From: Bacteroidota bacterium
GTDB lineage: Bacteria; Bacteroidota; Ignavibacteria; Ignavibacteriales; Ignavibacteriaceae
Assembly: GCA_022573715.1 (NCBI GenBank)
Contig: JACZTL010000012.1
Coordinates: 1 to 64,000 of the forward strand
DNA: 64,000 nucleotides
Reading direction: 5' to 3'
Part shown: one piece after another, positions 49,907 through 57,728 of the stretch
Numbering within the stretch: the stretch's first letter is position 1
How the letters are laid out: every line of letters begins with the position of its first letter
Notes under the pieces: model-generated
Told to the model about the DNA's origin: nothing
What the model saw: the letters and a program-made list of their open reading frames with translations, nothing else
Databases searched by the model: none
Translations under genes and position numbers: made by a program

Positions 49907-50902
49907 ATGAGTGTTTCAAGTTTAAGAATACCTGACTTAGTAGTTCTTGATGAAGCGAGTTATACAAATACATACGGAAAATTTTTACTTCAACCTTTAG
50001 AAAGAGGTTATGGGGTTACACTTGGTAATTCGCTTAGAAGAGTTCTTATTGCTTCTTTACCGGGCGCTGCAATCACTTCTGTAAAATTTACGGGAGTGTT
50101 ACACGAGTTTACTACAATTGAAGGGGTTGCAGAAGATGTTTCCGAAATTATATTAAATCTAAAACAAGTTAGATTAAAACTATTAGAGAAAAAACCTGAA
50201 ACCATAAAATTTTCATTTGATGGAAAGGGTGAGTTTACTGCTGCAGACCTTCAAAAAAACAGCTCTGATATGGAAATATTAAATCCGGAACTTCACATTG
50301 CTACTTTAAACAAAAAAGCAAAGTTTGATGTTGAAATTACCATTGGAAAAGGTTACGGTTATGTGCCTGCTGTTCAAAACACATCTTCAGATCAAACAAT
50401 TGGAGTTATTCCAATCGATTCTATTTTTACTCCCGTAACTAATGTAAAATATGATATTGAAAATGTTCGAATTGGTGACAGAAACGATTGTGAAAAACTA
50501 ATTCTTGAAGTAGAAACAGATGGATCGATTACACCCGAAGATGCTCTTACTGAAGCTGCAAAAGTTTTAAGAGATCACATTCAGTTGTTTATCAATTTTG
50601 ATATTGATCAGGAAGAAGAACAAGCTGTTAGTCAGCAAGACAGCGAAAAAGATAGAATTAAAAAGATTCTTCTAACAAATGTTGATGACCTAGAGTTGAG
50701 TGTACGTTCACATAATTGCTTAAAATCTGCAGATATAAATATTCTGGGTGATTTAGTAAGAAAAGATGAATCAGAAATGTTAAAGTTTAGAAATTTCGGA
50801 AGAAAATCTCTTGCAGAATTAATGGAAATTGTTGAAAATTTAGGATTGGAATTTGGAATGGACGTTGACAGTTATATAAATGATGAAGTTGAATCAAATT
50901 AA
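49907..50902 (+). CDS. rpoA: DNA-directed RNA polymerase subunit alpha
   Basis: 331 residues. The N-terminal assembly domain reads FLLQPLERGYGVTLGNSLRR and VLIASLPGAAITSVKF; the C-terminal domain (DDLELSVRSHNCLKSADINI; FRNFGRKSLAELMEIVENLG) binds UP elements and activators. It nucleates the polymerase core. rplQ follows after 20 bases. Confidence 0.98.
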   Translation: MSVSSLRIPDLVVLDEASYTNTYGKFLLQPLERGYGVTLGNSLRRVLIASLPGAAITSVKFTGVLHEFTTIEGVAEDVSEIILNLKQVRLKLLEKKPETIKFSFDGKGEFTAADLQKNSSDMEILNPELHIATLNKKAKFDVEITIGKGYGYVPAVQNTSSDQTIGVIPIDSIFTPVTNVKYDIENVRIGDRNDCEKLILEVETDGSITPEDALTEAAKVLRDHIQLFINFDIDQEEEQAVSQQDSEKDRIKKILLTNVDDLELSVRSHNCLKSADINILGDLVRKDESEMLKFRNFGRKSLAELMEIVENLGLEFGMDVDSYINDEVESN

Positions 50903-50922
50903 ATATTGTTAAAGGTTGATTA

Positions 50923-51540
50923 ATGAGACACAGAGTAAAGGGAAGAAAATTAAGTAGAACAGCAAGTCATAGAGCTGCATTATTAAGTTCGCTTGCAACT
51001 GCTTTATTAAAACATAAAAGAATTAAAACTACTTTAGCAAAAGCAAAAGAAACTAGAGGCTATGTAGAGGTATTGATTACAAAAGCAAGAAGAGGTGATC
51101 TTCATAACCAAAGACAAGTAATGCGTGTTCTTCACGATAAAGAAGTAGTTAAAGAACTGTTTAATGAAATAGTTACTAAAATTGGCGACAGGCCCGGGGG
51201 TTATACAAGAGTAGTAAAAACAGTTATTAGAAGAGGTGATGCTGCACAAATGGCTATTATTGAATTAGTTGATTATAATGATGTTCTAAATAAAGCTGCC
51301 GAAGAGAAAAAAGAAGAAAAAGTAGGAAAGAAAGAAAAAGCTGAAACAAAAGAGGAGAAAAAAGAAGCTAAAGCAAAAAAGGAAAAACCTCAAAAGAAAG
51401 AAGTTGAAGCTAAGGGAAACTCATCTCGGCAACAGAAGGATAAAAAAATCGAAAAGAAAGATGTAGAAGAAGCAAAAATTATTGAAGAATCACCTGAAGA
51501 AGAAAAGACATCTAAAGATTCTACATCTGACGGAAAATAA
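50923..51540 (+). CDS. rplQ: 50S ribosomal protein L17 with long Lys/Glu-rich C-terminal extension
   Basis: 205 residues. Residues 1 to about 120 are normal L17 ([60 protein letters not shown]). The remaining 80 or so form a low-complexity charged tail ([20 protein letters not shown] and on), not found in E. coli L17. The frame stays open with the same codon use, so it looks genuine. Last gene of the alpha operon, before a strong terminator. Confidence 0.94.
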   Translation: MRHRVKGRKLSRTASHRAALLSSLATALLKHKRIKTTLAKAKETRGYVEVLITKARRGDLHNQRQVMRVLHDKEVVKELFNEIVTKIGDRPGGYTRVVKTVIRRGDAAQMAIIELVDYNDVLNKAAEEKKEEKVGKKEKAETKEEKKEAKAKKEKPQKKEVEAKGNSSRQQKDKKIEKKDVEEAKIIEESPEEEKTSKDSTSDGK

Positions 51541-51562
51541 TTTTTCAAAAATAAATTACAAC

Positions 51563-51599
51563 AAAGAGTAACCGGTATTACCTGTTACTCTTTTTTTTT
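51563..51599 (+). terminator. Rho-independent terminator after rplQ
   Basis: AAAGAGTAAC (51563-51572) pairs with GTTACTCTTT (51584-51593), with an inner GGTA/TACC-type extension (51574-51582) around a small loop. A run of T to 51599 follows. It ends the ribosomal superoperon, and the engB ATG lies only two bases beyond the T-run. Confidence 0.92.
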
Positions 51600-51601
51600 C
51601 T

Positions 51602-52192
51602 ATGTTCAAACAATTAGAATTTCTTAAATCAGCATATACAGCAGAACAACTTGATAAAAGCAGTAAGCCTGAAATAATATTCTGCGGTAGGTCAAATGTT
51701 GGTAAGTCCTCTCTTATCAATACACTATTAAATAGAAAAAAATTTGCAAAAACAAGTTCCACACCCGGCAAAACACGTTCAATAAACTATTATTTAATTG
51801 ATGAAAAATATAAACTCGTAGATTTGCCAGGCTACGGTTGGGCTAAAACAAGTATAGCAGAAAGAGAAAAATGGGCAAAATTAGTTGAGAGCTATTTGCG
51901 TAATTCAAGATATGTAGAATTAGCATTCCATTTAATAGACAGCCGACATAAGCCTACGGAACTCGACGATAAACTGAATGCTTTGCTTAAAGCATCATCC
52001 ATTCCTTATATAATAATTTTAAATAAAATTGATAAATTAAATCAATCTCAATTTGCTCAGGCAAAAAAAAGAATCATAGAACACTATCCCGAATTAGTAT
52101 TTGGTGAAAACCTTTTAGTATTTTCATCTATTACAAAAAGAGGACGCAAGGAATTAATGAGCCTGCTGAATAAAATGTTTTACAGTTCATAA
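51602..52192 (+). CDS. engB: Ribosome biogenesis GTPase EngB (YsxC/YihA)
   Basis: 196 residues. FCGRSNVGKSSLINTLLNRK (P-loop), SSTPGKTRSINYYLIDEKYK (switch I), LVDLPGYGWAKTS (G3), ILNKIDKLNQ (G4) and FSSITKRGRKELM (G5) define EngB, needed for 50S maturation. The N-terminal FLKSAYTAEQLDKSSKPEI also fits the family, so the ATG at 51602 is the real start even though it abuts the terminator. Confidence 0.96.
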   Translation: MFKQLEFLKSAYTAEQLDKSSKPEIIFCGRSNVGKSSLINTLLNRKKFAKTSSTPGKTRSINYYLIDEKYKLVDLPGYGWAKTSIAEREKWAKLVESYLRNSRYVELAFHLIDSRHKPTELDDKLNALLKASSIPYIIILNKIDKLNQSQFAQAKKRIIEHYPELVFGENLLVFSSITKRGRKELMSLLNKMFYSS

Positions 52193-52271
52193 ATTCATTT
52201 AAATAATAATTGTTGATATTATTTAACAGTAAAACTATATTTAATATCAATTTTGTATAAAAGAAATTATT

Positions 52272-54122
52272 ATGGACAGAATACAGCGCAAAAGAATATT
52301 GATCTTCCTTATTGTACCTATTTTAGCTGTATCGCTATTTTTAACCGATGATATTGTATTCCGTATTATAGCAGCTACTTTAATAGTTGTTTATGTAGCC
52401 TTCATTATTTTTCTTCGTGACTCGTCAAAGTATAATCCAAGTTTTACCGAAACTATTAATGAACTTACTCCTACAGAAACAAAACTTACACCGGATTTAA
52501 ACGAATCATTTGAGATTGTTTCTAAACCTGAAAAGATAGAAGTAATTACACAAGATAATTACCGTCCGGAGTTTAGAGCCTCAAGAACAGACTTAAAGCC
52601 ACATGACCTAAAAGAAAGATATGAAGAAATTGCAAGAGAAGAAGTGCCTAAGGGAATAGGACACGACGGCCAGTTTTCTTTTGCTTTGGAGAAAATGTTA
52701 ACTGTACTGAAAGAAGCATATTCCGCGCACACAGTAATATTCTTTTGGTATAATAAAGAGGACGATAAACTTTCCGTTGAAAAATATGTCTCCAACTCTA
52801 AACAAATTGCTAACAGAAAATTTGATGTTGAAGATGATATTTTAAGTAAAATAATACAAAAAGGTGAACCGGAACATTTAACGAACATTCCAAGCACAGC
52901 AGAAGCAGATGTAATAAGATATTACGAATCACCCATCGGTATTAAAAGTTTTGTGGGTGTGCCTCTTTATTACGGTAATTCTCTCATAGCAATTCTTGCA
53001 CTCGATTCTTTGTTGGAAGATGTTTTCGGAATAGAAACAATTTATGCACTCGGAAGTTTTGTTAGAGTAATAACAATACTGATTACAATCTTTGAAGAGA
53101 AATATTCGGATACAATCTCTCAAAAAAGATTGGATGGGATTTTAAAATTAATATCACCCGATAAACCCATTCAGAATTCCGATGATGTGTTATTTGCTCT
53201 ACAAAATACATTAGATTCGTTTATTAATTGGGATTCTTACGCTTTAGTTTTATATGATCCAAGAGAGAAAAAATTCAGAGTCAAAAGGATAACAAACAAA
53301 ACATCGTTAAAATATATTGGTGAAGGACTTGAAGTAGAATTGGCAGGTACTTTAACCGGTAAATCAATTAAAACAGGGATGCCAATTAAGATTGACGATA
53401 CATCAACTCAGGAGTATATAAGATATGCTAAAAGAGAAGACATAAGTTTTGAAGGATCTTTTCTTGCAATACCAATGGTTTATTACGGACAAAATTACGG
53501 TGTGCTTTGCTTTGAAAGTCTTAAGAAAAAAATATATACAAATAAAGACTTACAATTTCTAAAAAAAGCCGTTAACATTATCTCTTATGTTATTTATTCT
53601 TACACAACACAAACATTACTAAAAAGTTTTTTGGATGTAGATATTGAAACCAAAGCGCTTAAAGAGGAAACATTTAAAGACAGGCTTGGTGAAGAAATTA
53701 TAAAAGCAGAATATGCTAAAACTTCAGGTGCTCTTGCTCTTATTAGGATAGATGACTTTTTGGACCAGGCAAATTTATTTGAGAACAATCCTTTTCCTAA
53801 AGTGCTTGAAATTATATCCGAGACTATAGCAAAAGAGATGACACCCTTAAATATTTTCGGAAGATTGGACGAAAGAAAATTTGGAGTTTATTTCTTTAAT
53901 TCCACAAGTAAAGAAGTATTTCTTTGGGCTGAAAAACTCAGAGTTAAAATTGCGCGCATTCCAATTTCGGTAGTTTCAAAACAAACCACGTATACTGTTT
54001 CAATAGGAGTGTCTTCGGCAAACAGTTCAATGGGGGTAGATGATATTATCTATAATGCAGATCTGGCACTTCAAAAAGCACTTGAAAAAGGCGGCAACAC
54101 TGTTCGAGCTACTCACAATTAG
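52272..54122 (+). CDS. Membrane-anchored protein with two GAF domains and a degenerate GGDEF domain
   Basis: 616 residues. Two membrane segments lie at about 8-26 and 28-48. Residues about 135-280 (SAHTVIFFWYN ... FVGVPLYYGNSLIAILALDS) and 310-460 (SYALVLYDPREKKFRVKRI ... FLAIPMVYYGQNYGVLCFES) read as two GAF domains. The C-terminal 150 residues have a diguanylate-cyclase layout (IFGRLDERKFGVYFF, TYTVSIGVSSA, ADLALQKALEKGGNTVR), but the catalytic GGDEF loop is RLDER, so cyclase activity is not expected. It may sense a ligand and signal by protein contact. Gene context (engB, deoB) gives no clear clue. Confidence 0.7.
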   Translation: MDRIQRKRILIFLIVPILAVSLFLTDDIVFRIIAATLIVVYVAFIIFLRDSSKYNPSFTETINELTPTETKLTPDLNESFEIVSKPEKIEVITQDNYRPEFRASRTDLKPHDLKERYEEIAREEVPKGIGHDGQFSFALEKMLTVLKEAYSAHTVIFFWYNKEDDKLSVEKYVSNSKQIANRKFDVEDDILSKIIQKGEPEHLTNIPSTAEADVIRYYESPIGIKSFVGVPLYYGNSLIAILALDSLLEDVFGIETIYALGSFVRVITILITIFEEKYSDTISQKRLDGILKLISPDKPIQNSDDVLFALQNTLDSFINWDSYALVLYDPREKKFRVKRITNKTSLKYIGEGLEVELAGTLTGKSIKTGMPIKIDDTSTQEYIRYAKREDISFEGSFLAIPMVYYGQNYGVLCFESLKKKIYTNKDLQFLKKAVNIISYVIYSYTTQTLLKSFLDVDIETKALKEETFKDRLGEEIIKAEYAKTSGALALIRIDDFLDQANLFENNPFPKVLEIISETIAKEMTPLNIFGRLDERKFGVYFFNSTSKEVFLWAEKLRVKIARIPISVVSKQTTYTVSIGVSSANSSMGVDDIIYNADLALQKALEKGGNTVRATHN

Positions 54123-54194
54123 TTATCTGTAAATGGAATTCATTAGTAAAAATAATTTTAAAAAAACGAATTTGTAGGAATTTCGTAATTATGG

Positions 54195-54247
54195 ATGATT
54201 GAATGTATGGATATATGAAAAATAAAAAATTGAATCCATACAATCAT
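54195..54247. repeat. Imperfect inverted repeat upstream of deoB
   Basis: ATGATTG-AATG-TATGGAT (54195-54212) and ATCCATACAATCAT (54234-54247) are inverted repeats differing by a four-base insertion in the left arm, with a 21-base spacer. CATACATTCATAC follows directly and repeats the theme. No T-run follows. It could be an mRNA stem-loop or a protein-binding site in the roughly 200-base gap between the GAF protein and deoB. Confidence 0.45.
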
Positions 54248-54328
54248 ACATTCATACTTCTGAAATAAATGTAGTATCAATAAAATTTTAAAAATTAAAA
54301 AGAATTAAAAAACTTAAAAAATACAATT

Positions 54329-55495
54329 ATGAATAACTTTTTTATAATTATTCTTGACGGTGTAGGCATAGGTGAACTACCCGATGCTGCAGTATACGGT
54401 GATTCAGGGAGCAATACTCTTTCAAATATTGCAGAGGCTGTCGGTGGTTTAAATTTACCAAATCTTGAAAAAATGGGTTTAGGTAATATTGAAAACATTA
54501 AAGGAGTAAACAAAACGGAAAAACCGATAGCTTCTTTCGGTAAGATGAAAGAAATATCAAAAGGCAAAGATTCCATTACTGGACATTGGGAAATATCAGG
54601 ATTGTATGTTAATACGGATTTCTCATATTTCCCCGGTGGTTTTCCGAAAGATTTGACAGACAAGTTTTTAAAGAAGACTAACTGCAAAGGTTTTTTGGGT
54701 AACAAAACTGCTTCCGGTACAGAAATATTAAAAGAATTGGGAGATGAACATATTGCAACCGGTTATCCTATAATTTATACTTCCGCCGATTCTGTTTTTC
54801 AAGTTGCTGCGCACGAAGAAGTTATTCCATTGGAAAGATTATATCAAATATGTTTAATTACAAGAGAGGAAGTATTGACAGAGCCATTAGTGGTCGGTCG
54901 TGTAATAGCAAGACCGTTTTTAGGAAAATCAGGTAATTACACACGAACTTCAAACCGAAGAGATTTTTCACTAAATCCGCCTCAGGATACAATATTAGAT
55001 TATCTGCAAAAAAATGATATCAATACAATTGCAATTGGCAAAGTAAACGATCTTTTTAACTATCGTGGTATAAACATTAAAGAAAAAACAAAATCAAATG
55101 CAGAGGGCTGCGAGAAACTCCTTGAGTATACAAGCAAAGTTTCTAACAGTTTGATCTTTGCAAACTTAGTGGACTTTGATGTTTATTATGGGCACCGGAA
55201 TAATCCACAAGGTTTTTATAAAGTGTTAAAAGATTTTGACAATTTTTTGCCTGCATTTTTATCAAAGCTTGATGAAAGTGATATAGTGCTGATAACTGCT
55301 GATCACGGTAATGACCCAACAACACCAAGTACAGACCATAGCAGAGAATTTGTACCCTTAATTGTTTTTGATAAAAACGAAAAAGGTAATGATTTGGGCA
55401 TAAGAGAAACTTTTTCAGATGTTGGTAAAACTGTTGCTGATTTTTTTGCAATTGATAACTCTCTAAAAGGGAAAAGTTTTTTAAACTCAATTTAA
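54329..55495 (+). CDS. deoB: Phosphopentomutase
   Basis: 388 residues. The alkaline-phosphatase-like metal and phosphoserine motifs are FIIILDGVGIGELPDAAVYG, SITGHWEISG, and the C-terminal ITADHGNDPTTPSTDHSREF. It interconverts (deoxy)ribose 1- and 5-phosphate, linking nucleoside phosphorolysis to pentose or acetaldehyde metabolism. No deoC or nucleoside phosphorylase gene lies beside it; instead two microcompartment vertex genes follow at 92 bases. The co-orientation suggests a shared transcript, though the gaps are long enough for separate promoters. Confidence 0.95.
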   Translation: MNNFFIIILDGVGIGELPDAAVYGDSGSNTLSNIAEAVGGLNLPNLEKMGLGNIENIKGVNKTEKPIASFGKMKEISKGKDSITGHWEISGLYVNTDFSYFPGGFPKDLTDKFLKKTNCKGFLGNKTASGTEILKELGDEHIATGYPIIYTSADSVFQVAAHEEVIPLERLYQICLITREEVLTEPLVVGRVIARPFLGKSGNYTRTSNRRDFSLNPPQDTILDYLQKNDINTIAIGKVNDLFNYRGINIKEKTKSNAEGCEKLLEYTSKVSNSLIFANLVDFDVYYGHRNNPQGFYKVLKDFDNFLPAFLSKLDESDIVLITADHGNDPTTPSTDHSREFVPLIVFDKNEKGNDLGIRETFSDVGKTVADFFAIDNSLKGKSFLNSI

Positions 55496-55587
55496 TGATT
55501 ATAAAAAATATACTTGTATTTTAATCATCATCAAACTAAATTTAATGTTTATAAGATTTAAAAATTAATAAAGTAAGAGTATTTAAT

Positions 55588-55884
55588 TTGTTTTTAGGAA
55601 AAGTAATCGGCACAGTTTGGTCTACACGCAAAGATGAAAACCTTGTTGGGGCAAAGTTTTTAATAGTACGTCACCTTGATCTTGAATTAAATGAAAAAGA
55701 TGATTTTGTAGTTGCGGTTGACAGCGTTGGTGCAGGCGAGGGCGAAGTAGTGCTTGTTGCAACCGGTAGTTCATCCAGGCAAACCCACTTCACTCAAAAT
55801 AAACCTGTCGATGCTGTTATAATGGCGATAGTTGATAAACTTGATGTACCGATTAAGGAAATTATAGAACAACAGGAAAGTTGA
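55588..55884 (+). CDS. Bacterial microcompartment vertex protein (EutN/CcmL family), copy 1
   Basis: 98 residues. MFLGKVIGTVWSTRKDENLV, the core VVAVDSVGAGEGEVVLVATG with SSSRQTHF, and AVIMAIVDKLDV give the full EutN/CcmL pattern. These proteins form pentamers that cap the icosahedral vertices of protein-shelled microcompartments. The start is TTG, giving the family's usual MFLGKV. It is followed 36 bases later by a second, diverged copy. No hexameric (Pfam BMC) shell gene is in the window. Confidence 0.92.
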   Translation: MFLGKVIGTVWSTRKDENLVGAKFLIVRHLDLELNEKDDFVVAVDSVGAGEGEVVLVATGSSSRQTHFTQNKPVDAVIMAIVDKLDVPIKEIIEQQES

Positions 55885-55920
55885 ATTATTTTTTAACGAT
55901 AATTATTTAAAAATATAAAA

Positions 55921-56184
55921 TTGTTTTTAGGTAAAGTAATAGGCAACGTTTGGGCTACAAGAAAGTATGAAACTTTAAAAAGTTTTAAAATGCTTATTGT
56001 ACAACCAATTAATGCAAAAAATAAAAATGTAGGAGAACCGATAATTGCTGTTGATACTGTTGGTGCCGGAACGGGTGAAACCATTTTTTATATAACCGCC
56101 TCTGAAGCAGTTATTCCTTTACCTATCGATATGGCTCCCGTTGATGCATCTATTGTTGGTATTGTAGATACTATAAATACTTAA
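55921..56184 (+). CDS. Bacterial microcompartment vertex protein (EutN/CcmL family), copy 2
   Basis: 87 residues. It begins [20 protein letters not shown] from a TTG, with [20 protein letters not shown] and [12 protein letters not shown]. It shares the fold and ends with copy 1 but has a changed loop after the core ([12 protein letters not shown] instead of the common SSAR segment), so the two are distinct paralogues. Lies 20 bases before the sigma factor gene. Confidence 0.92.
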   Translation: MFLGKVIGNVWATRKYETLKSFKMLIVQPINAKNKNVGEPIIAVDTVGAGTGETIFYITASEAVIPLPIDMAPVDASIVGIVDTINT

Positions 56185-56204
56185 ATTTTTTTGAGGGATT
56201 ATTT

Positions 56205-57059
56205 TTGAGGTTTACAAAACAATTTACTAACCGGGAAAGCCAATCTCTTGATAAATATCTACAAGAAATAGGTAAAGTAGATCTTTTAACTACGGAACAA
56301 GAAATTGAATTAGCCATAAAAATTAAAAAAGGGGATCAAGTTGCATTAGAGTTATTAACTAAAGCCAACTTAAGGTTTGTAGTTAGTGTCGCTAAACAAT
56401 ATCAAAATCAAGGACTTTCTTTGGGGGATCTAATTAACGAAGGCAATCTAGGTTTGATAAAAGCAGCAAAACGATTTGATGAAACAAGAGGTTTTAAATT
56501 TATCTCATATGCTGTTTGGTGGATAAGACAATCAATACTTCAAGCGTTGGCTGAACAATCCAGAATAGTTAGGCTACCTCTTAATAGAGTTGGAGCCCTA
56601 AATAAAATAGGTAAAGCACACAGTAATCTTGAACAAGAATTTGAAAGAGAGCCGAGTGCTTCTGAGATAGCAAATGAACTTGAAATGGATGTTGGTGAAA
56701 TCTCGGATAATTTAAAAATATCAGGACGGCATGTTTCAGTTGATGCACCCTTTGTACATGGTGATAATAACAGTCTTCTCGATGTAATTGAAAATGAGCA
56801 TCAACCAGAACCTGATGACTCTTTAATGACTGAATCTTTAAAATCAGAAATTAAAAGAGCATTATCCAGTTTATCTGAACGTGAAGCAGAAGTAATAAAA
56901 CTTTATTTTGGGTTGAAAAAGGAACACTCTTTAACTTTGGAAGAAATTGGGGAAAAATTTAATTTAACGAGGGAAAGAGTAAGACAAATAAAAGAAAAAG
57001 CAATTCGCAGACTAAGACATGCATCAAGAAGTAAAAATCTTAGAACTTACTTGGGATAA
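56205..57059 (+). CDS. rpoD: Primary sigma factor (RpoD/SigA, short Bacteroidota type)
   Basis: 284 residues from a TTG. Region 1.2 ([20 protein letters not shown]), region 2 ([40 protein letters not shown]), region 3 ([16 protein letters not shown]) and region 4 ([34 protein letters not shown]) are all present. Region 1.1 is absent, as in Bacteroidota primary sigma factors. These recognise TTTG / TAnnTTTG-type promoters. The 3' end overlaps the next gene by 41 bases. Confidence 0.93.
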   Translation: MRFTKQFTNRESQSLDKYLQEIGKVDLLTTEQEIELAIKIKKGDQVALELLTKANLRFVVSVAKQYQNQGLSLGDLINEGNLGLIKAAKRFDETRGFKFISYAVWWIRQSILQALAEQSRIVRLPLNRVGALNKIGKAHSNLEQEFEREPSASEIANELEMDVGEISDNLKISGRHVSVDAPFVHGDNNSLLDVIENEHQPEPDDSLMTESLKSEIKRALSSLSEREAEVIKLYFGLKKEHSLTLEEIGEKFNLTRERVRQIKEKAIRRLRHASRSKNLRTYLG

Positions 57060-57690
57060 AAATAAAAAATACAATTTCTTCTTACTATTTTCTATTTGTC
57101 TGGTAAGTATATACTTGTATTCAGGGTGTGCTGCCAGTTCTAATTCTTCTAGATATAATAAAAATGAACCCAAAGAAAAAAACACAAAAAGTAATATTAG
57201 ATTCACTTCCGATGATCCCGATATTGCACCAGCTGACAATACGCCGGTAGATATTGATCGTCTTATTACAAAGATTAAAACTCCAACTAATAGATCTTCA
57301 GGGAATGTAAAATCAAAAGAAGTAATGCTGATGGAGATAATCAGATATATGAATACCCCTTATAAATTTGGAGGTAATTCTAAGAAGGGAATTGACTGTT
57401 CAGCTTTTACTCAAACTATGTTTAGAAATGCCATTTCTGTTAGATTAAATAGAACAGCAAGAGATCAATATAAAGAGGGTAAAGACATAGATGAAAAGAA
57501 AGAATTAAAATTTGGTGACCTTGTGTTTTTTGATACAAGAAGAACTGTTAAACCCGGACACGTAGGTATTTATTTAGGGGATAACCTATTTGCCCATGCA
57601 AGTTCATCTAAGGGTGTTACAATTTCTTCTATAACGTCTTCTTATTATTCGGGTCGTTATATGGGAGGAAGAAGAATTAGTAAATTTTAA
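57019..57690 (+). CDS. NlpC/P60 family lipoprotein (cell-wall endopeptidase)
   Basis: 223 residues. About 17 polar residues precede a membrane segment and a lipobox, [18 protein letters not shown], which predicts a lipid-anchored protein. The C-terminal NlpC/P60 domain starts at about 105 ([20 protein letters not shown]) and has the catalytic cysteine in GIDCSAFTQ, the histidine in [11 protein letters not shown] and the third polar residue near [10 protein letters not shown]. It cleaves peptidoglycan stem peptides. The only in-frame start is the ATG inside rpoD, 41 bases before the rpoD stop, so the two are translationally coupled. Confidence 0.88.
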   Translation: MHQEVKILELTWDKNKKYNFFLLFSICLVSIYLYSGCAASSNSSRYNKNEPKEKNTKSNIRFTSDDPDIAPADNTPVDIDRLITKIKTPTNRSSGNVKSKEVMLMEIIRYMNTPYKFGGNSKKGIDCSAFTQTMFRNAISVRLNRTARDQYKEGKDIDEKKELKFGDLVFFDTRRTVKPGHVGIYLGDNLFAHASSSKGVTISSITSSYYSGRYMGGRRISKF

Positions 57691-57728
57691 AATATACTAA
57701 TTCTTAATTCCTCATTTCTAATTTCATA

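Noticed and set aside
55500-55587. Hairpin between deoB and the first vertex gene
   Set aside because: TGATTA and TAATCA-type arms pair only with bulges and there is no T-run; too weak to call.
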